Positions 1 through 9,407 of a DNA stretch of 64,000 bases are shown here, one piece after another. Each line of letters starts with the position of its first letter. Position 1 is the stretch's first letter. Under the pieces are notes generated by a model. The model did not search any database. It was not told the DNA's origin and saw nothing but the letters and a program-made list of their open reading frames with translations. Location of the stretch: contig JAZKAR010000016.1 of the NCBI GenBank assembly GCA_040389065.1, positions 1 to 64,000 of the forward strand, written 5' to 3'. Both the position numbers and the translations under genes were made by a program. The DNA comes from JAZKAR01 sp040389065 (GTDB lineage Bacteria > Pseudomonadota > Gammaproteobacteria > Burkholderiales > Casimicrobiaceae).

Positions 1-3000
1 GAATCTCCAAATCAAACATGTTAACTGCCGTATAGGCAGCTTAGAAAAAATGCCGCATTCTTCACGTACCCCCAGGAATGTTAACTGCCGTATAGGCAGC
101 TTAGAAAAACCTTCTGAAAGAATTGATTATCGTTATCAGGTTAACTGCCGTATAGGCAGCTTAGAAAAGTGGAAATAACAATCTTGGTGTTGCTACATAG
201 TTAACTGCCGTATAGGCAGCTTAGAAAGTGTGGGGGCTAGATTGATCGGGGTTAAAATAGTTAACTGCCGTATAGGCAGCTTAGAAAATTAGTGATAGTA
301 GCTATCGTTGGCGCCGTAAGTTAACTGCCGTATAGGCAGCTTAGAAAAATAGGATAAACTCATCAATTTTACATAACCCGTTAACTGCCGTATAGGCAGC
401 TTAGAAACAGTATGGTTACAACACTGTATAGACTCTAAAGTTAACTGCCGTATAGGCAGCTTAGAAATTGAAATGGATCAACTGATTGTGTACCTGTACG
501 TTAACTGCCGTATAGGCAGCTTAGAAAGCGCCGATGTGCTGGCGGGGTTATTCCGGGGCGTTAACTGCCGTATAGGCAGCTTAGAAATGGCGAGATCAAG
601 TTTTGGGAGAGGCGTAAAAGTTAACTGCCGTATAGGCAGCTTAGAAAAATCCCGCGCCGCTGGTGGCGTGAAGGGTGGTGTTAACTGCCGTATAGGCAGC
701 TTAGAAATTCCTGCCAACCTTGCGAGAATGTGTGGTGCAGTTAACTGCCGTATAGGCAGCTTAGAAACGCAGACAACGCGATATATGGGATAAGGTAAAA
801 GTTAACTGCCGTATAGGCAGCTTAGAAATACAATTGTAAGTGCAATACCTGTAGCATAAGGTTAACTGCCGTATAGGCAGCTTAGAAAAATCGAGACAAT
901 TAACGATGAAAGATAAGAAAGTTAACTGCCGTATAGGCAGCTTAGAAATTACTAAGCTATCCAACCAATAGCTCACTAACGTTAACTGCCGTATAGGCAG
1001 CTTAGAAAGTTTATTGCTGAGATATTAACTAGAAAGCGCAGTTAACTGCCGTATAGGCAGCTTAGAAATTCAGCTACAGCTTTTAGAATTTCACCTAGTA
1101 GTTAACTGCCGTATAGGCAGCTTAGAAAATGCAATATAACATCATCACGATCAACCCAATGTTAACTGCCGTATAGGCAGCTTAGAAACAGTATGGTTAC
1201 AACATTGTATTGATTCTAAAGTTAACTGCCGTATAGGCAGCTTAGAAAATTTACGGGTGAAGAAGTTAAGAATATTACTGGTTAACTGCCGTATAGGCAG
1301 CTTAGAAAAATGAAATACTACAACCCTTTAAACCCTTCACGTTAACTGCCGTATAGGCAGCTTAGAAAAGCAGAGGGAGAAAATAACGAAGGTAAAATTA
1401 GTTAACTGCCGTATAGGCAGCTTAGAAACATTAAGATAAGCATAAAGCGCTTAACATAAAGTTAACTGCCGTATAGGCAGCTTAGAAAATTGAGAGAACC
1501 ATCCCGCGCCGACTGATTAGGTTAACTGCCGTATAGGCAGCTTAGAAAAAAAGCTTCTAGTTCTGAAGTAGCTATGCTTAGTTAACTGCCGTATAGGCAG
1601 CTTAGAAATGCGGGATGATCATTTCTCTCACGAAGGAGAAGTTAACTGCCGTATAGGCAGCTTAGAAAGCCACATCGGAAGCCATTGAAATTGATTGCAA
1701 GTTAACTGCCGTATAGGCAGCTTAGAAAACTGGAAGCAATTCTGCGCTGGCCTTCACCTCGTTAACTGCCGTATAGGCAGCTTAGAAAATCACAGAATTT
1801 AACATCAAGCGGATTTTTAGGTTAACTGCCGTATAGGCAGCTTAGAAATATCACCAGGCGGCATTGAAAGCGGTATTAAAGTTAACTGCCGTATAGGCAG
1901 CTTAGAAACAATCAATTTTAGCTAAACCTGCATTCGCTAAGTTAACTGCCGTATAGGCAGCTTAGAAATGAAGGGGCACTTACTGTATCGCCAACACTGA
2001 GTTAACTGCCGTATAGGCAGCTTAGAAAATATGCAGCAAGCAGCCTATGATTTTTCATTTGTTAACTGCCGTATAGGCAGCTTAGAAATGGCACATGGCC
2101 GAGCATTTGTTCCGGTAGAAGTTAACTGCCGTATAGGCAGCTTAGAAAACATGTAACATGCCGTCCTTATCTATATTTCTGTTAACTGCCGTATAGGCAG
2201 CTTAGAAAAGGTTGCAGCAGGCTTGCGGGAGCGTGCAGAGGTTAACTGCCGTATAGGCAGCTTAGAAAGAACTGGTCAAGCAGGAATGGGAGGTTAGAAA
2301 GTTAACTGCCGTATAGGCAGCTTAGAAAAATGACCAGCCTTCATTTTCGCCAGTTGAGTAGTTAACTGCCGTATAGGCAGCTTAGAAAAACTGCAAAACG
2401 GTTGAAGAGGTTACTGGATAGTTAACTGCCGTATAGGCAGCTTAGAAAACGTGTCCTTGACTGCCCGAATGGCTCGGTATGTTAACTGCCGTATAGGCAG
2501 CTTAGAAAGTAATAGTATTACTAGCCCCGCTTATAGTCTTGTTAACTGCCGTATAGGCAGCTTAGAAAAAGCAAAGCATTATTACCAGCGTCTCCAGCAA
2601 GTTAACTGCCGTATAGGCAGCTTAGAAATATCGCCAACGACGACGATACACCTGAAGGTAGTTAACTGCCGTATAGGCAGCTTAGAAAATTACCTACCTC
2701 AGACATGAATCAAGCACATCGTTAACTGCCGTATAGGCAGCTTAGAAATGATGGGTTGAATCATTACTATGATTTAGCAGGTTAACTGCCGTATAGGCAG
2801 CTTAGAAAATCACGCACTCTGCGAACCGCTGCTGCATGTGGTTAACTGCCGTATAGGCAGCTTAGAAAGCCGCAGATATTACCGATGACTTGAGGTCACA
2901 GTTAACTGCCGTATAGGCAGCTTAGAAAATCGGCATTTTCAGCAATGTAGCCTTGTGCTAGTTAACTGCCGTATAGGCAGCTTAGAAAGGTATGTCGTCA

Positions 3001-3168
3001 CCATATTGTGCAGATATATAGTTAACTGCCGTATAGGCAGCTTAGAAAACGATACGCCCTTTCTCATTTTTGATGATTTTGTTAACTGCCGTATAGGCAG
3101 CTTAGAAAAAAAGTGGCAAGGTCGTCAGGCTGCAAACTACGTTAACTGCCGCATAGGCAGCTTAAACA
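1..3168 (+). CRISPR. Type I-F CRISPR array, leader-distal part
   Basis: The array has 53 copies of a 28-base repeat that begins GTTAACTGCC and ends CTTAGAAA. Repeats start at 20 and then every 60 bases to 740, and from 801 every 60 bases to 3141. The first 52 are identical; the last, at 3141-3168, differs at three positions (T12C, G25A, A27C). Spacers are 32 bases, except the one at 768-800, which is 33. Each repeat holds a CTGCC/GGCAG stem around a five-base loop, the Cas6f (Csy4) hairpin of type I-F systems. The orientation and the decayed last repeat put the leader and the newest spacers to the left, beyond base 1, so the array is truncated by the window and no cas gene is visible. Open frames inside the array are artefacts of the 60-base period. 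Confidence 0.98.
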
Positions 3169-3200
3169 ACTTGAACTACCGAGGAATACTTGGTAGTTGA

Positions 3201-3226
3201 GCTAACTCGATACATAGCTTATAAAA
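3201..3226 (+). repeat. Probable fossil CRISPR repeat beyond the array end
   Basis: A segment exactly 60 bases after the start of the last recognisable repeat reads GCTAACT, seven diverged bases, then AGCTTATAAAA. Its two ends resemble those of the array repeat (GTTAACT and AGCTTAGAAA), with about two bases lost in the middle. The spacing is what suggests a decayed repeat; the sequence match alone would be weak. Confidence 0.5.
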
Positions 3227-3331
3227 CGTTAAATAAATTATTCTTAACAATAAGCGTGTTCACTGCCTTAAGGGTGGCTGAGCAGTCAATTACTTCAATG
3301 AGTTACTGATTATGTATAAATTACTGCTAGC

Positions 3332-3360
3332 AAGGAATGTGCAAAATATGCACATTCCTT
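3332..3360 (+). terminator. 12-bp perfect hairpin after the CRISPR array
   Basis: The left arm AAGGAATGTGCA (3332-3343) pairs perfectly with TGCACATTCCTT (3349-3360) around a five-base loop. The following bases, TGTGTATCG, are not a clear U tract, so this may be a weak terminator for the pre-crRNA or another structured element. Confidence 0.45.
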
Positions 3361-3386
3361 TGTGTATCGCTATGATTATTTTGATA

Positions 3387-3419
3387 AGCGACCAAGTAGC
3401 GACCAAGTAGCGACCAAGT
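3387..3419 (+). repeat. Three tandem copies of an 11-base unit
   Basis: The unit AGCGACCAAGT occurs three times without interruption or mismatch at 3387-3397, 3398-3408 and 3409-3419. It has no spacers and is unlike the CRISPR repeat. Its function is unknown; replication slippage is the simplest explanation. Confidence 0.85.
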
Positions 3420-3694
3420 AGAATATTTCTAAATACATAGAGCCAGCCTATGCAAAATTTGCGTTATTTGAAACTTTTTTAAAAGTTCTCACGTTGTTGG
3501 TATTTTAGTAAGCCTATTTACTAAAATTTTGAAGACAATACGGGTAGTTATAAACTATAAAATAATCTTAATTATTCAATTGCTAAACATAAGGAGTTTT
3601 AGTTTAGTACCCTATCTTTTTCTCTTACCATTGATATTGGCGAAGGTTATACCTATATAGGGTTAGGTAAAATTAAAATACGTAAAGCGCTATC

Positions 3695-4117
3695 ATGGAA
3701 TTTAATTGCCCTCACTGCCAACAAAAAAACCGTGTACCAGCCGAGAGGTTGAATCAATCTCCCCGGTGTGGTCAATGCAAACAGCCTTTGTTGACCAAAC
3801 CTATTGAGCTTAAAGATGAAGCGGCATTTGTTCAGTTTATTAGCCAATCTACTGTACCTGTCATTGTTGATTTTTGGGCTTCCTGGTGTGGCCCATGCCG
3901 CCAATTTGCGCCTGTATTTAATCAAGCTGCTCAAACAGCGAATGGATCGGTTGTGTTTTTAAAGGTTGATACAGAAGCGCATCCACGGCTAAGCCAGCAA
4001 TATAGTATTCGTTCTATACCTACTTTAATTGCGTTTGCAAGAGGGCAAGAGGCTCAACGCGTTAGTGGGGCATTGCCTGCAGCAGATTTAAATCGGTTGA
4101 TTCAATCATTAGCATAG
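3695..4117 (+). CDS. trxC: Thioredoxin 2 (zinc-ribbon thioredoxin)
   Basis: This is a cytoplasmic protein-disulfide reductase of 140 residues, the usual TrxC length. An N-terminal zinc ribbon is made by C5-x2-C8 and C25-x2-C28. It is followed by a thioredoxin fold with the active site WCGPC at residues 64-68 and the cis-proline P109 in SIPT. The zinc ribbon separates TrxC from TrxA, and TrxC is generally linked to oxidative-stress repair. The start ATG has no obvious Shine-Dalgarno sequence, but it places the zinc ribbon exactly at the N terminus as in the family. The gene stands alone between the CRISPR array and clpP, where tig would be expected in many relatives. Confidence 0.95.
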   Translation: MEFNCPHCQQKNRVPAERLNQSPRCGQCKQPLLTKPIELKDEAAFVQFISQSTVPVIVDFWASWCGPCRQFAPVFNQAAQTANGSVVFLKVDTEAHPRLSQQYSIRSIPTLIAFARGQEAQRVSGALPAADLNRLIQSLA

Positions 4118-4123
4118 AAAAAG

Positions 4124-4149
4124 TAAATCCTTTTTTTTGTAAGGATTTA
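4124..4149 (+). terminator. Hairpin downstream of trxC
   Basis: TAAATCCTT (4124-4132) pairs with AAGGATTTA (4141-4149) around an eight-base, T-rich loop, seven bases past the trxC stop. The plus strand has no U tract after the stem, while the minus strand does (ACTTTTTC), so it may not be a strong terminator in the trxC direction. Confidence 0.4.
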
Positions 4150-4386
4150 TTAAAAGTATTATTGATTCATATGCTTAATTCTAAGTGCTTGGCAAGACAA
4201 GCGCAGCGCAATGTTTCATTAGGGTGAACACGGTATAATGCTTTATTCGTGCATGGTCGATACAACAAGTATTGCCATGCACTCACCAATATTGATGCCC
4301 ATAAGCGCTAGTATTGTCGAAATTCTGTGATGGGTTTTGTTATAAGTAATAAGGTACTGAGAAATATTTGTGTAGTATAAAAAATT

Positions 4387-4508
4387 TAGAAGTTACGCAG
4401 TTGGCTCTCTTGGTGTGCGACGCCCCGCGTTATGTCAACTTGCTGTACTGTCCGCGTTGCCATGGGGGGCATCCCATGCCTTGATAGTGCTCAACTGCGT
4501 AACTTCTA
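4387..4508. repeat. Dispersed palindromic element, copy 1 (full length)
   Basis: This 122-bp element has perfect 17-base terminal inverted repeats, TAGAAGTTACGCAGTTG at the left and its complement at the right end. The core contains GTTGCCATG followed by GGGGCATCCCATGCC. Related copies lie at 21743, 34445, 36286 and 50313. It encodes nothing and resembles a MITE or a REP-like palindromic unit. It fills part of the otherwise geneless 4118-4636 gap before clpP. Confidence 0.85.
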
Positions 4509-4636
4509 AAAGTGTTGGTGTTGGCAAATAGTATAAGCGGGACGTTCTTTCTCGCAATCTAAGAACGCCTAAAAATCTAGAGTGGGAATCCCCACAGTCA
4601 TCTTTATTTCAATTTTGTGTTTTGGAGAACACGCGC

Positions 4637-5260
4637 ATGATCGCTCAAACGGTTTTGGATCCTCAAGCGGTGGGGTTGGTGCCTATGGTGGTAGAGCAGA
4701 GTGGTCGGGGCGAACGCGCCTACGATATTTACTCTCGTCTACTAAAAGAGCGCGTAGTGTTTCTGGTAGGCCCTGTTAATGAAATATCTGCAAATTTAGT
4801 GGTAGCCCAGTTACTCTTTTTAGAGTCTGAAAATCCTGATAAAGATATTTATTTATATATTAATTCGCCGGGTGGTTCGGTATCAGCAGGGTTATCCATT
4901 TACGATACGATGCAGTTTATCAAGCCTGAAGTGAGTACTTTATGTTTAGGTATGGCAGCAAGTATGGGCGCTTTTTTACTCACAGCAGGTGCAAAAGGTA
5001 AACGGTATTGTTTACCAAATGCTACGGTAATGATTCATCAGCCCTTAGGCGGCATACAGGGGCAGGCATCAGATATCGAAATACATGCGCGTCATATTTT
5101 AGCGCTTAGAGAGCGGTTAAATAAATTAATGGCACATCATACCGGGCAACCGTTAGAGAAAATTGCGGTTGATACCGACCGTGATAATTTCTTAACCGCC
5201 GAAGATGCCCAGAACTATGGATTAATTGATAAGGTGATTCATAGTCGCGAAACCCTTTAA
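4637..5260 (+). CDS. clpP: ATP-dependent Clp protease proteolytic subunit
   Basis: ClpP is the tetradecameric serine protease that degrades substrates unfolded by ClpX or ClpA. The product is 207 residues, matching the usual length. The catalytic triad is visible as S109 (in AASMG), H134 (in MIHQP) and D183 (in DRDNF). A TTG at 4622 is in frame upstream, but the ATG at 4637 has a GGAG nine bases before it and gives the standard N terminus, so I prefer it. clpX follows after 16 bases with its own GGAG, so the two are surely co-transcribed. The trigger factor gene tig, usually upstream, is absent; a palindromic repeat and a long gap sit there instead. Confidence 0.98.
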   Translation: MIAQTVLDPQAVGLVPMVVEQSGRGERAYDIYSRLLKERVVFLVGPVNEISANLVVAQLLFLESENPDKDIYLYINSPGGSVSAGLSIYDTMQFIKPEVSTLCLGMAASMGAFLLTAGAKGKRYCLPNATVMIHQPLGGIQGQASDIEIHARHILALRERLNKLMAHHTGQPLEKIAVDTDRDNFLTAEDAQNYGLIDKVIHSRETL

Positions 5261-5276
5261 CGTTGGAGAGCCATCA

Positions 5277-6542
5277 ATGGCACGTAAAAAGAATGGCGAT
5301 ACATTGCTAAATTGTTCATTTTGTGGAAAAAGCCAGCATGAAGTAAAAAAACTGATTGCTGGGCCTTCTGTATACATTTGTAATGAATGTATAGAACTGT
5401 GTAATGAAATTGTAGTGCAAGAAGTTGCGGAAGAGCCTAAGCCTGGTGAAGCTGCTGCTGCCGTTACACAAACTGCAAAATCTTTACCTACCCCTCGTGA
5501 AATACACAAAGTATTAGACCAATATGTTATTGGTCAGGAGCGGGCAAAAAAAGTATTGGCTGTTGCAGTGTATAACCACTACAAGCGAATTTATACTGCT
5601 GCCTCTATGCCTCTTGATTGTGAGCTAAGTAAGAGCAATATACTGTTAATTGGCCCTACCGGTTCGGGCAAAACATTATTAGCCCAAACGCTTGCACGCT
5701 TGCTTGATGTACCGTTTGTCATTGCTGATGCTACAACATTAACCGAAGCAGGATATGTGGGTGAAGATGTTGAAAATATCATTCAGAAATTGTTGCAAAA
5801 GTGCGAGTACGATGTAGAAAAAGCACAGCGTGGCATTGTGTATATTGATGAAATTGACAAAATTACCCGTAAATCTGATAACCCTTCTATTACGCGAGAT
5901 GTATCAGGTGAGGGAGTGCAGCAGGCTCTGTTAAAGTTGGTAGAGGGCACCATTGCTTCAGTACCCCCTCAAGGCGGAAGAAAGCATCCTAATCAAGAGT
6001 TTATTCAGGTTGATACTACGAATATTCTTTTTATTTGTGGCGGTGCGTTTGATGGCCTTGAGAAAGTAGTTAGGCAACGTACTAAAAAAACAGGAATTGG
6101 TTTTGGTGCAGAAGTCGTAGGTGATTCGGCAAAGGTACAAATAAATGAGCTATTTGCAAAAGTTGAGCCTGAAGATTTAATTCGTTTTGGGTTGATTCCT
6201 GAATTTGTTGGGCGCCTGCCAGTGATTGCAGTATTGCAGGAGCTTGATGAAGAAATGCTTGTTAAAGTATTGACTGAGCCTAAGAATTCACTGGTTAAGC
6301 AGTTTCAGGCATTGTTTGGGCTAGAGAATGCACACTTGGAATTTGATGATTCTGCGTTAAAGGCAATTGCAAAGCAAGCTATTGATCGTAAATCAGGTGC
6401 AAGGGGTTTGCGGTCAATTATAGAGCAAATTTTGTTAGATACTATGTATGACATTCCTTCCTCGACCGATAAAAAATCAGTGAAGGTCGATCAAGGGGCT
6501 GTAGAGGGTCTTTATTTGCCAGAGTGTATCACTATTAGCTAA
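5277..6542 (+). CDS. clpX: ATP-dependent Clp protease ATP-binding subunit ClpX
   Basis: ClpX is a hexameric AAA+ unfoldase that recognises tagged substrates and feeds them to ClpP. At 421 residues it is of normal length. The N-terminal zinc-binding domain has C13-x2-C16 and C35-x2-C38. The AAA+ module has Walker A GPTGSGKT (126-133), the pore loop GYVG (159-162), Walker B VYIDEID (188-194) and the RKH-containing loop around residue 228. The ATG is preceded by TTGGAGAG. It lies 16 bases after clpP and reads as one operon with it; lon follows after 272 bases and may have its own promoter. Confidence 0.98.
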   Translation: MARKKNGDTLLNCSFCGKSQHEVKKLIAGPSVYICNECIELCNEIVVQEVAEEPKPGEAAAAVTQTAKSLPTPREIHKVLDQYVIGQERAKKVLAVAVYNHYKRIYTAASMPLDCELSKSNILLIGPTGSGKTLLAQTLARLLDVPFVIADATTLTEAGYVGEDVENIIQKLLQKCEYDVEKAQRGIVYIDEIDKITRKSDNPSITRDVSGEGVQQALLKLVEGTIASVPPQGGRKHPNQEFIQVDTTNILFICGGAFDGLEKVVRQRTKKTGIGFGAEVVGDSAKVQINELFAKVEPEDLIRFGLIPEFVGRLPVIAVLQELDEEMLVKVLTEPKNSLVKQFQALFGLENAHLEFDDSALKAIAKQAIDRKSGARGLRSIIEQILLDTMYDIPSSTDKKSVKVDQGAVEGLYLPECITIS

Positions 6543-6670
6543 GCGCTTAGTGTCTCGATTATATCTTACCTTAAATTATCACACTGATATAGCAGTAAAT
6601 AAGTTAAAGAGAAGATAGTATACTTAATCGTAATACTTGGTGAACGTAGTCAATGCATAGTGATTGCTCT

Positions 6671-6770
6671 AGCGAGCCTCTTGTTAGGTAGGCGTAGTTA
6701 GTGGCAGTGCTATATGCGTAGTATTGTATGCAGCACATTATTTTTCGCGATTACTTAATAAAGGCTCGCT
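6671..6770. repeat. Inverted repeat in the clpX-lon gap
   Basis: AGCGAGCCT at 6671-6679 is complementary to AGGCTCGCT at 6762-6770, separated by 82 bases. The gap has no gene. This could be the ends of another small palindromic element or simply a long-range hairpin ahead of lon. Confidence 0.35.
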
Positions 6771-6814
6771 AAGCAAACCTGCTCGTGAGCAAGTTTTAAG
6801 AAAGAGGCGCAGTT

Positions 6815-9340
6815 ATGGAACGGAAAAATGAGATAGATAGTGTGGTGCGGCGTTTGCCGTTGCTTCCTCTGCGCGATGTTGTGGTATTTCCTGAAATGGT
6901 GATTCCACTATTCGTCGGGCGCTCAAAGTCTATACGAGCTTTAGAAGAAGCTATGGATAACGAGGAACACCAAATTGTGCTGGTTGCGCAAAAAAATGCA
7001 TCTAAAGATGAGCCGCGTACCGATGATTTATACCGGGTAGGAACGTTGGCGACCATTTTGCAAATGCTTAAACTTCCTGATGGAACGGTAAAGGTTTTGG
7101 TAGAAGGCGGCAGGCGTGTGGCTTTAAGTGGGCTGCGTGTTGCTAATGGCGGATACCGTGTAGAAGCCAATGTTATGGAAGATACGCTAGGTGATGAAGG
7201 TAATGTTGAAGCATTACGCCGAGCGGTTCTTACACAATTTGAACAGTATTTAAAAGTTTCAAAAAAGATTCCTCCAGAGTTGCTCAATTCATTGCAAGCA
7301 TTAGAAGAGCCTTCACGTTTAACTGATAGTTTGGCTATTCATTTACCTATTAAACTTGAGCACAAACAGGTTTTATTAGAAACGCTTACCATTGAAAAAC
7401 GCCTTGAGTTACTTTTAGGTCACCTTGAAGGTGAATTAGATATTGCTCAAGTTGAAAAGCGTATTCGCACACGTGTGAAACGTCAAATGGAAAAAAGCCA
7501 GCGTGAGTATTATTTGAATGAGCAAGTAAAAGCTATTCAAAAAGAATTGGGTGATGGCGAAGAAGCCGCTGCTGAAGAGCTGGAAAAACGCATCAATGAA
7601 GCGAAACTGCCGAAAGCAGCACGTGAAAAGGCAGATGCAGAATTACGTAAATTGAAAATGATGTCACCGATGTCAGCAGAAGCTGCGGTGATTCGTAATT
7701 ATATTGAAACGTTAACTGATTTGCCCTGGAACAAGCGTACTGTCGTTAGTAAAGATTTAGCTCGCGCTCAAGAAGTGTTAGATGAAGATCACTATGGGCT
7801 TGAGAAGGTAAAAGAACGTATTCTTGAGTACTTAGCAGTACATCAACGCGTAGACGTTATGAAAGCGCCTATTTTGTGCTTGGTTGGGCCTCCCGGAGTA
7901 GGTAAGACATCATTAGGGCAATCTATTGCTAGAGCGGTTAATCGTAAGTTTGTCCGCGTAGCATTAGGCGGCGTGCGTGATGAAGCCGAAATTCGTGGTC
8001 ATCGTCGTACCTATATTGGTTCTATGCCCGGAAAAGTACTTCAAAATATGGCAAAAGTGAAGGTTAAAAACCCGCTTTTCTTGTTGGATGAAGTCGATAA
8101 GATGGGAATGGATCATCGGGGTGATCCAGCATCAGCACTTTTAGAGGTGTTAGATCCTGAACAAAATAATACCTTTGTGGATCACTACGTTGAGGTTGAG
8201 TACGATTTATCAGATGTATTATTTATTGCAACTTCAAATAGTTTGAACATTCCAGCACCGTTGCTTGATCGTATGGAGATTATCCGTCTTTCAGGCTACA
8301 CGGAAGAGGAAAAGCTGAATATCGCTCGCTCTCACTTGCTGGAAAAACAGATCAAAAATAATGGTGTGAAACCTGGTGAGTTAGAAGTAACCAATGCTGC
8401 TTTAATGGATATTATTCGTTATTACACACGCGAAGCTGGCGTACGTAGCTTAGACCGTGAGATTTCCAAGCTTTGCCGTAAAGCAATTAAAGAAGTTTTA
8501 CTAGGAAAACGCGAAGGCACCGGCTTGATAATTGATAGCGGCAACCTTGATTATTACCTAGGTGTGCGTCGTTACTCTTATGGTGTAACGGTTGAAGAAG
8601 ATCGCTTAGGGTTAGTAAATGGCTTAGCCTGGACGGAAGTCGGTGGTGATTTACTTACCATTGAAACGGTTGTGTTACCAGGTAAGGGCAAAACTATTAC
8701 TACCGGTAAGCTGGGCGATGTGATGCAAGAGTCAATTCAAACAGCGATGTCGGTGGTGCGTGCTCGTGCTGAGGTATTGGGTATCGATCTTAATTTCTAT
8801 GAAGAAAAAGATATCCATGTGCATTTTCCTGAAGGTGCAGTACCTAAAGATGGGCCTAGTGCAGGTATTGGAATATGTACCGCACTGGTATCTTCTCTAA
8901 CCAAAATACCGGTTAAATCGTCGGTAGCGATGACAGGCGAAATAACTCTGCGTGGTGAAGTATTACCTATCGGTGGATTAAAAGAGAAGCTGTTGGCAGC
9001 ACATCGTGGAGGTATCACACTAGTATTGATTCCTCACGAGAATGTGAAAGATTTGCAGGATATTCCTGATAACGTTAAGCAAGGTTTAGAAATTCGCCCT
9101 GTTCGGTGGATTGATGAAGTGTTGACGTTAGCATTATCACGCGATCCTCATGTTCATGCGCGAGAAATAGCATTAGCCGCAGAAGCAGAAAGCGTTGTAG
9201 CACCCTTAACTACTGAATCAGCAATAGTATTGTCGAAAGATAATGTTGAACCAGCACAGGATAATGGGGCGCAAACAGAGGCTAAAGCAGCTGAAAAACC
9301 TCGTAAACCACGCGCTCCCCGCGCTTCAGCAAAACATTAA
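6815..9340 (+). CDS. lon: Lon ATP-dependent serine protease
   Basis: Lon is a homo-oligomeric cytoplasmic protease that degrades misfolded and short-lived regulatory proteins. The 841 residues comprise an N-terminal substrate-binding domain (about 1-300), an AAA+ module with Walker A GPPGVGKT at about 358, and a C-terminal protease domain. The protease domain carries the Ser-Lys dyad S682 (in PKDGPSAG) and K725 (in GGLKEK). The last 60 residues form an Ala/Glu tail ending in a basic KPRKPRAPR stretch, beyond the usual end of Lon. The ATG at 6815 has AAGAGG before it. A Rho-independent terminator follows. hupB, normally between lon and ppiD, is missing and two tRNA genes occupy its place. Confidence 0.98.
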   Translation: MERKNEIDSVVRRLPLLPLRDVVVFPEMVIPLFVGRSKSIRALEEAMDNEEHQIVLVAQKNASKDEPRTDDLYRVGTLATILQMLKLPDGTVKVLVEGGRRVALSGLRVANGGYRVEANVMEDTLGDEGNVEALRRAVLTQFEQYLKVSKKIPPELLNSLQALEEPSRLTDSLAIHLPIKLEHKQVLLETLTIEKRLELLLGHLEGELDIAQVEKRIRTRVKRQMEKSQREYYLNEQVKAIQKELGDGEEAAAEELEKRINEAKLPKAAREKADAELRKLKMMSPMSAEAAVIRNYIETLTDLPWNKRTVVSKDLARAQEVLDEDHYGLEKVKERILEYLAVHQRVDVMKAPILCLVGPPGVGKTSLGQSIARAVNRKFVRVALGGVRDEAEIRGHRRTYIGSMPGKVLQNMAKVKVKNPLFLLDEVDKMGMDHRGDPASALLEVLDPEQNNTFVDHYVEVEYDLSDVLFIATSNSLNIPAPLLDRMEIIRLSGYTEEEKLNIARSHLLEKQIKNNGVKPGELEVTNAALMDIIRYYTREAGVRSLDREISKLCRKAIKEVLLGKREGTGLIIDSGNLDYYLGVRRYSYGVTVEEDRLGLVNGLAWTEVGGDLLTIETVVLPGKGKTITTGKLGDVMQESIQTAMSVVRARAEVLGIDLNFYEEKDIHVHFPEGAVPKDGPSAGIGICTALVSSLTKIPVKSSVAMTGEITLRGEVLPIGGLKEKLLAAHRGGITLVLIPHENVKDLQDIPDNVKQGLEIRPVRWIDEVLTLALSRDPHVHAREIALAAEAESVVAPLTTESAIVLSKDNVEPAQDNGAQTEAKAAEKPRKPRAPRASAKH

Positions 9341-9356
9341 TTTAAGAAACATGGGG

Positions 9357-9385
9357 CTGAGGGCTTGCTAAGCCCTCAGGGTTTT
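9357..9385 (+). terminator. Rho-independent terminator of lon
   Basis: CTGAGGGCT (9357-9365) pairs perfectly with AGCCCTCAG (9371-9379) around TGCTA and is followed by GGTTTTG. It lies 16 bases past the lon stop. Its loop overlaps the -35 box proposed for the tRNA-Val promoter. Confidence 0.8.
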
Positions 9386-9393
9386 GCTACAAT
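9365..9393 (+). promoter_or_regulatory. Promoter of the tRNA-Val/tRNA-Asp unit
   Basis: TTGCTA (9365-9370) and TACAAT (9388-9393) are separated by 17 bases. Initiation about seven bases later would fall just before the tRNA at 9408. The -35 box lies in the loop and right arm of the lon terminator. Confidence 0.65.
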
Positions 9394-9407
9394 TCTGTTC
9401 GTTACAT

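Larger units (their letters stand above)
3229..3694. other. Intergenic region between CRISPR array and trxC
   Basis: There is no credible gene in this stretch. It holds a perfect 12-bp hairpin at 3332-3360 and three tandem copies of an 11-base unit at 3387-3419, followed by AT-rich sequence up to trxC. No cas gene or leader-like sequence was seen. Confidence 0.6.

Noticed and set aside
473..3200. Open reading frames inside the CRISPR array (for example 473-793, 2451-2708, 2955-3200)
   Set aside because: They repeat the translated CRISPR repeat every 20 residues because the period is 60 bases; they are not genes.
3387..3419. Second small CRISPR array
   Set aside because: The 11-base units are directly abutting, with no spacers and no similarity to known CRISPR repeats.
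4582..4779. Alternative frame with an ATG upstream of clpP
   Set aside because: It overlaps clpP in another frame, has no recognised protein features and no matching ribosome binding site.
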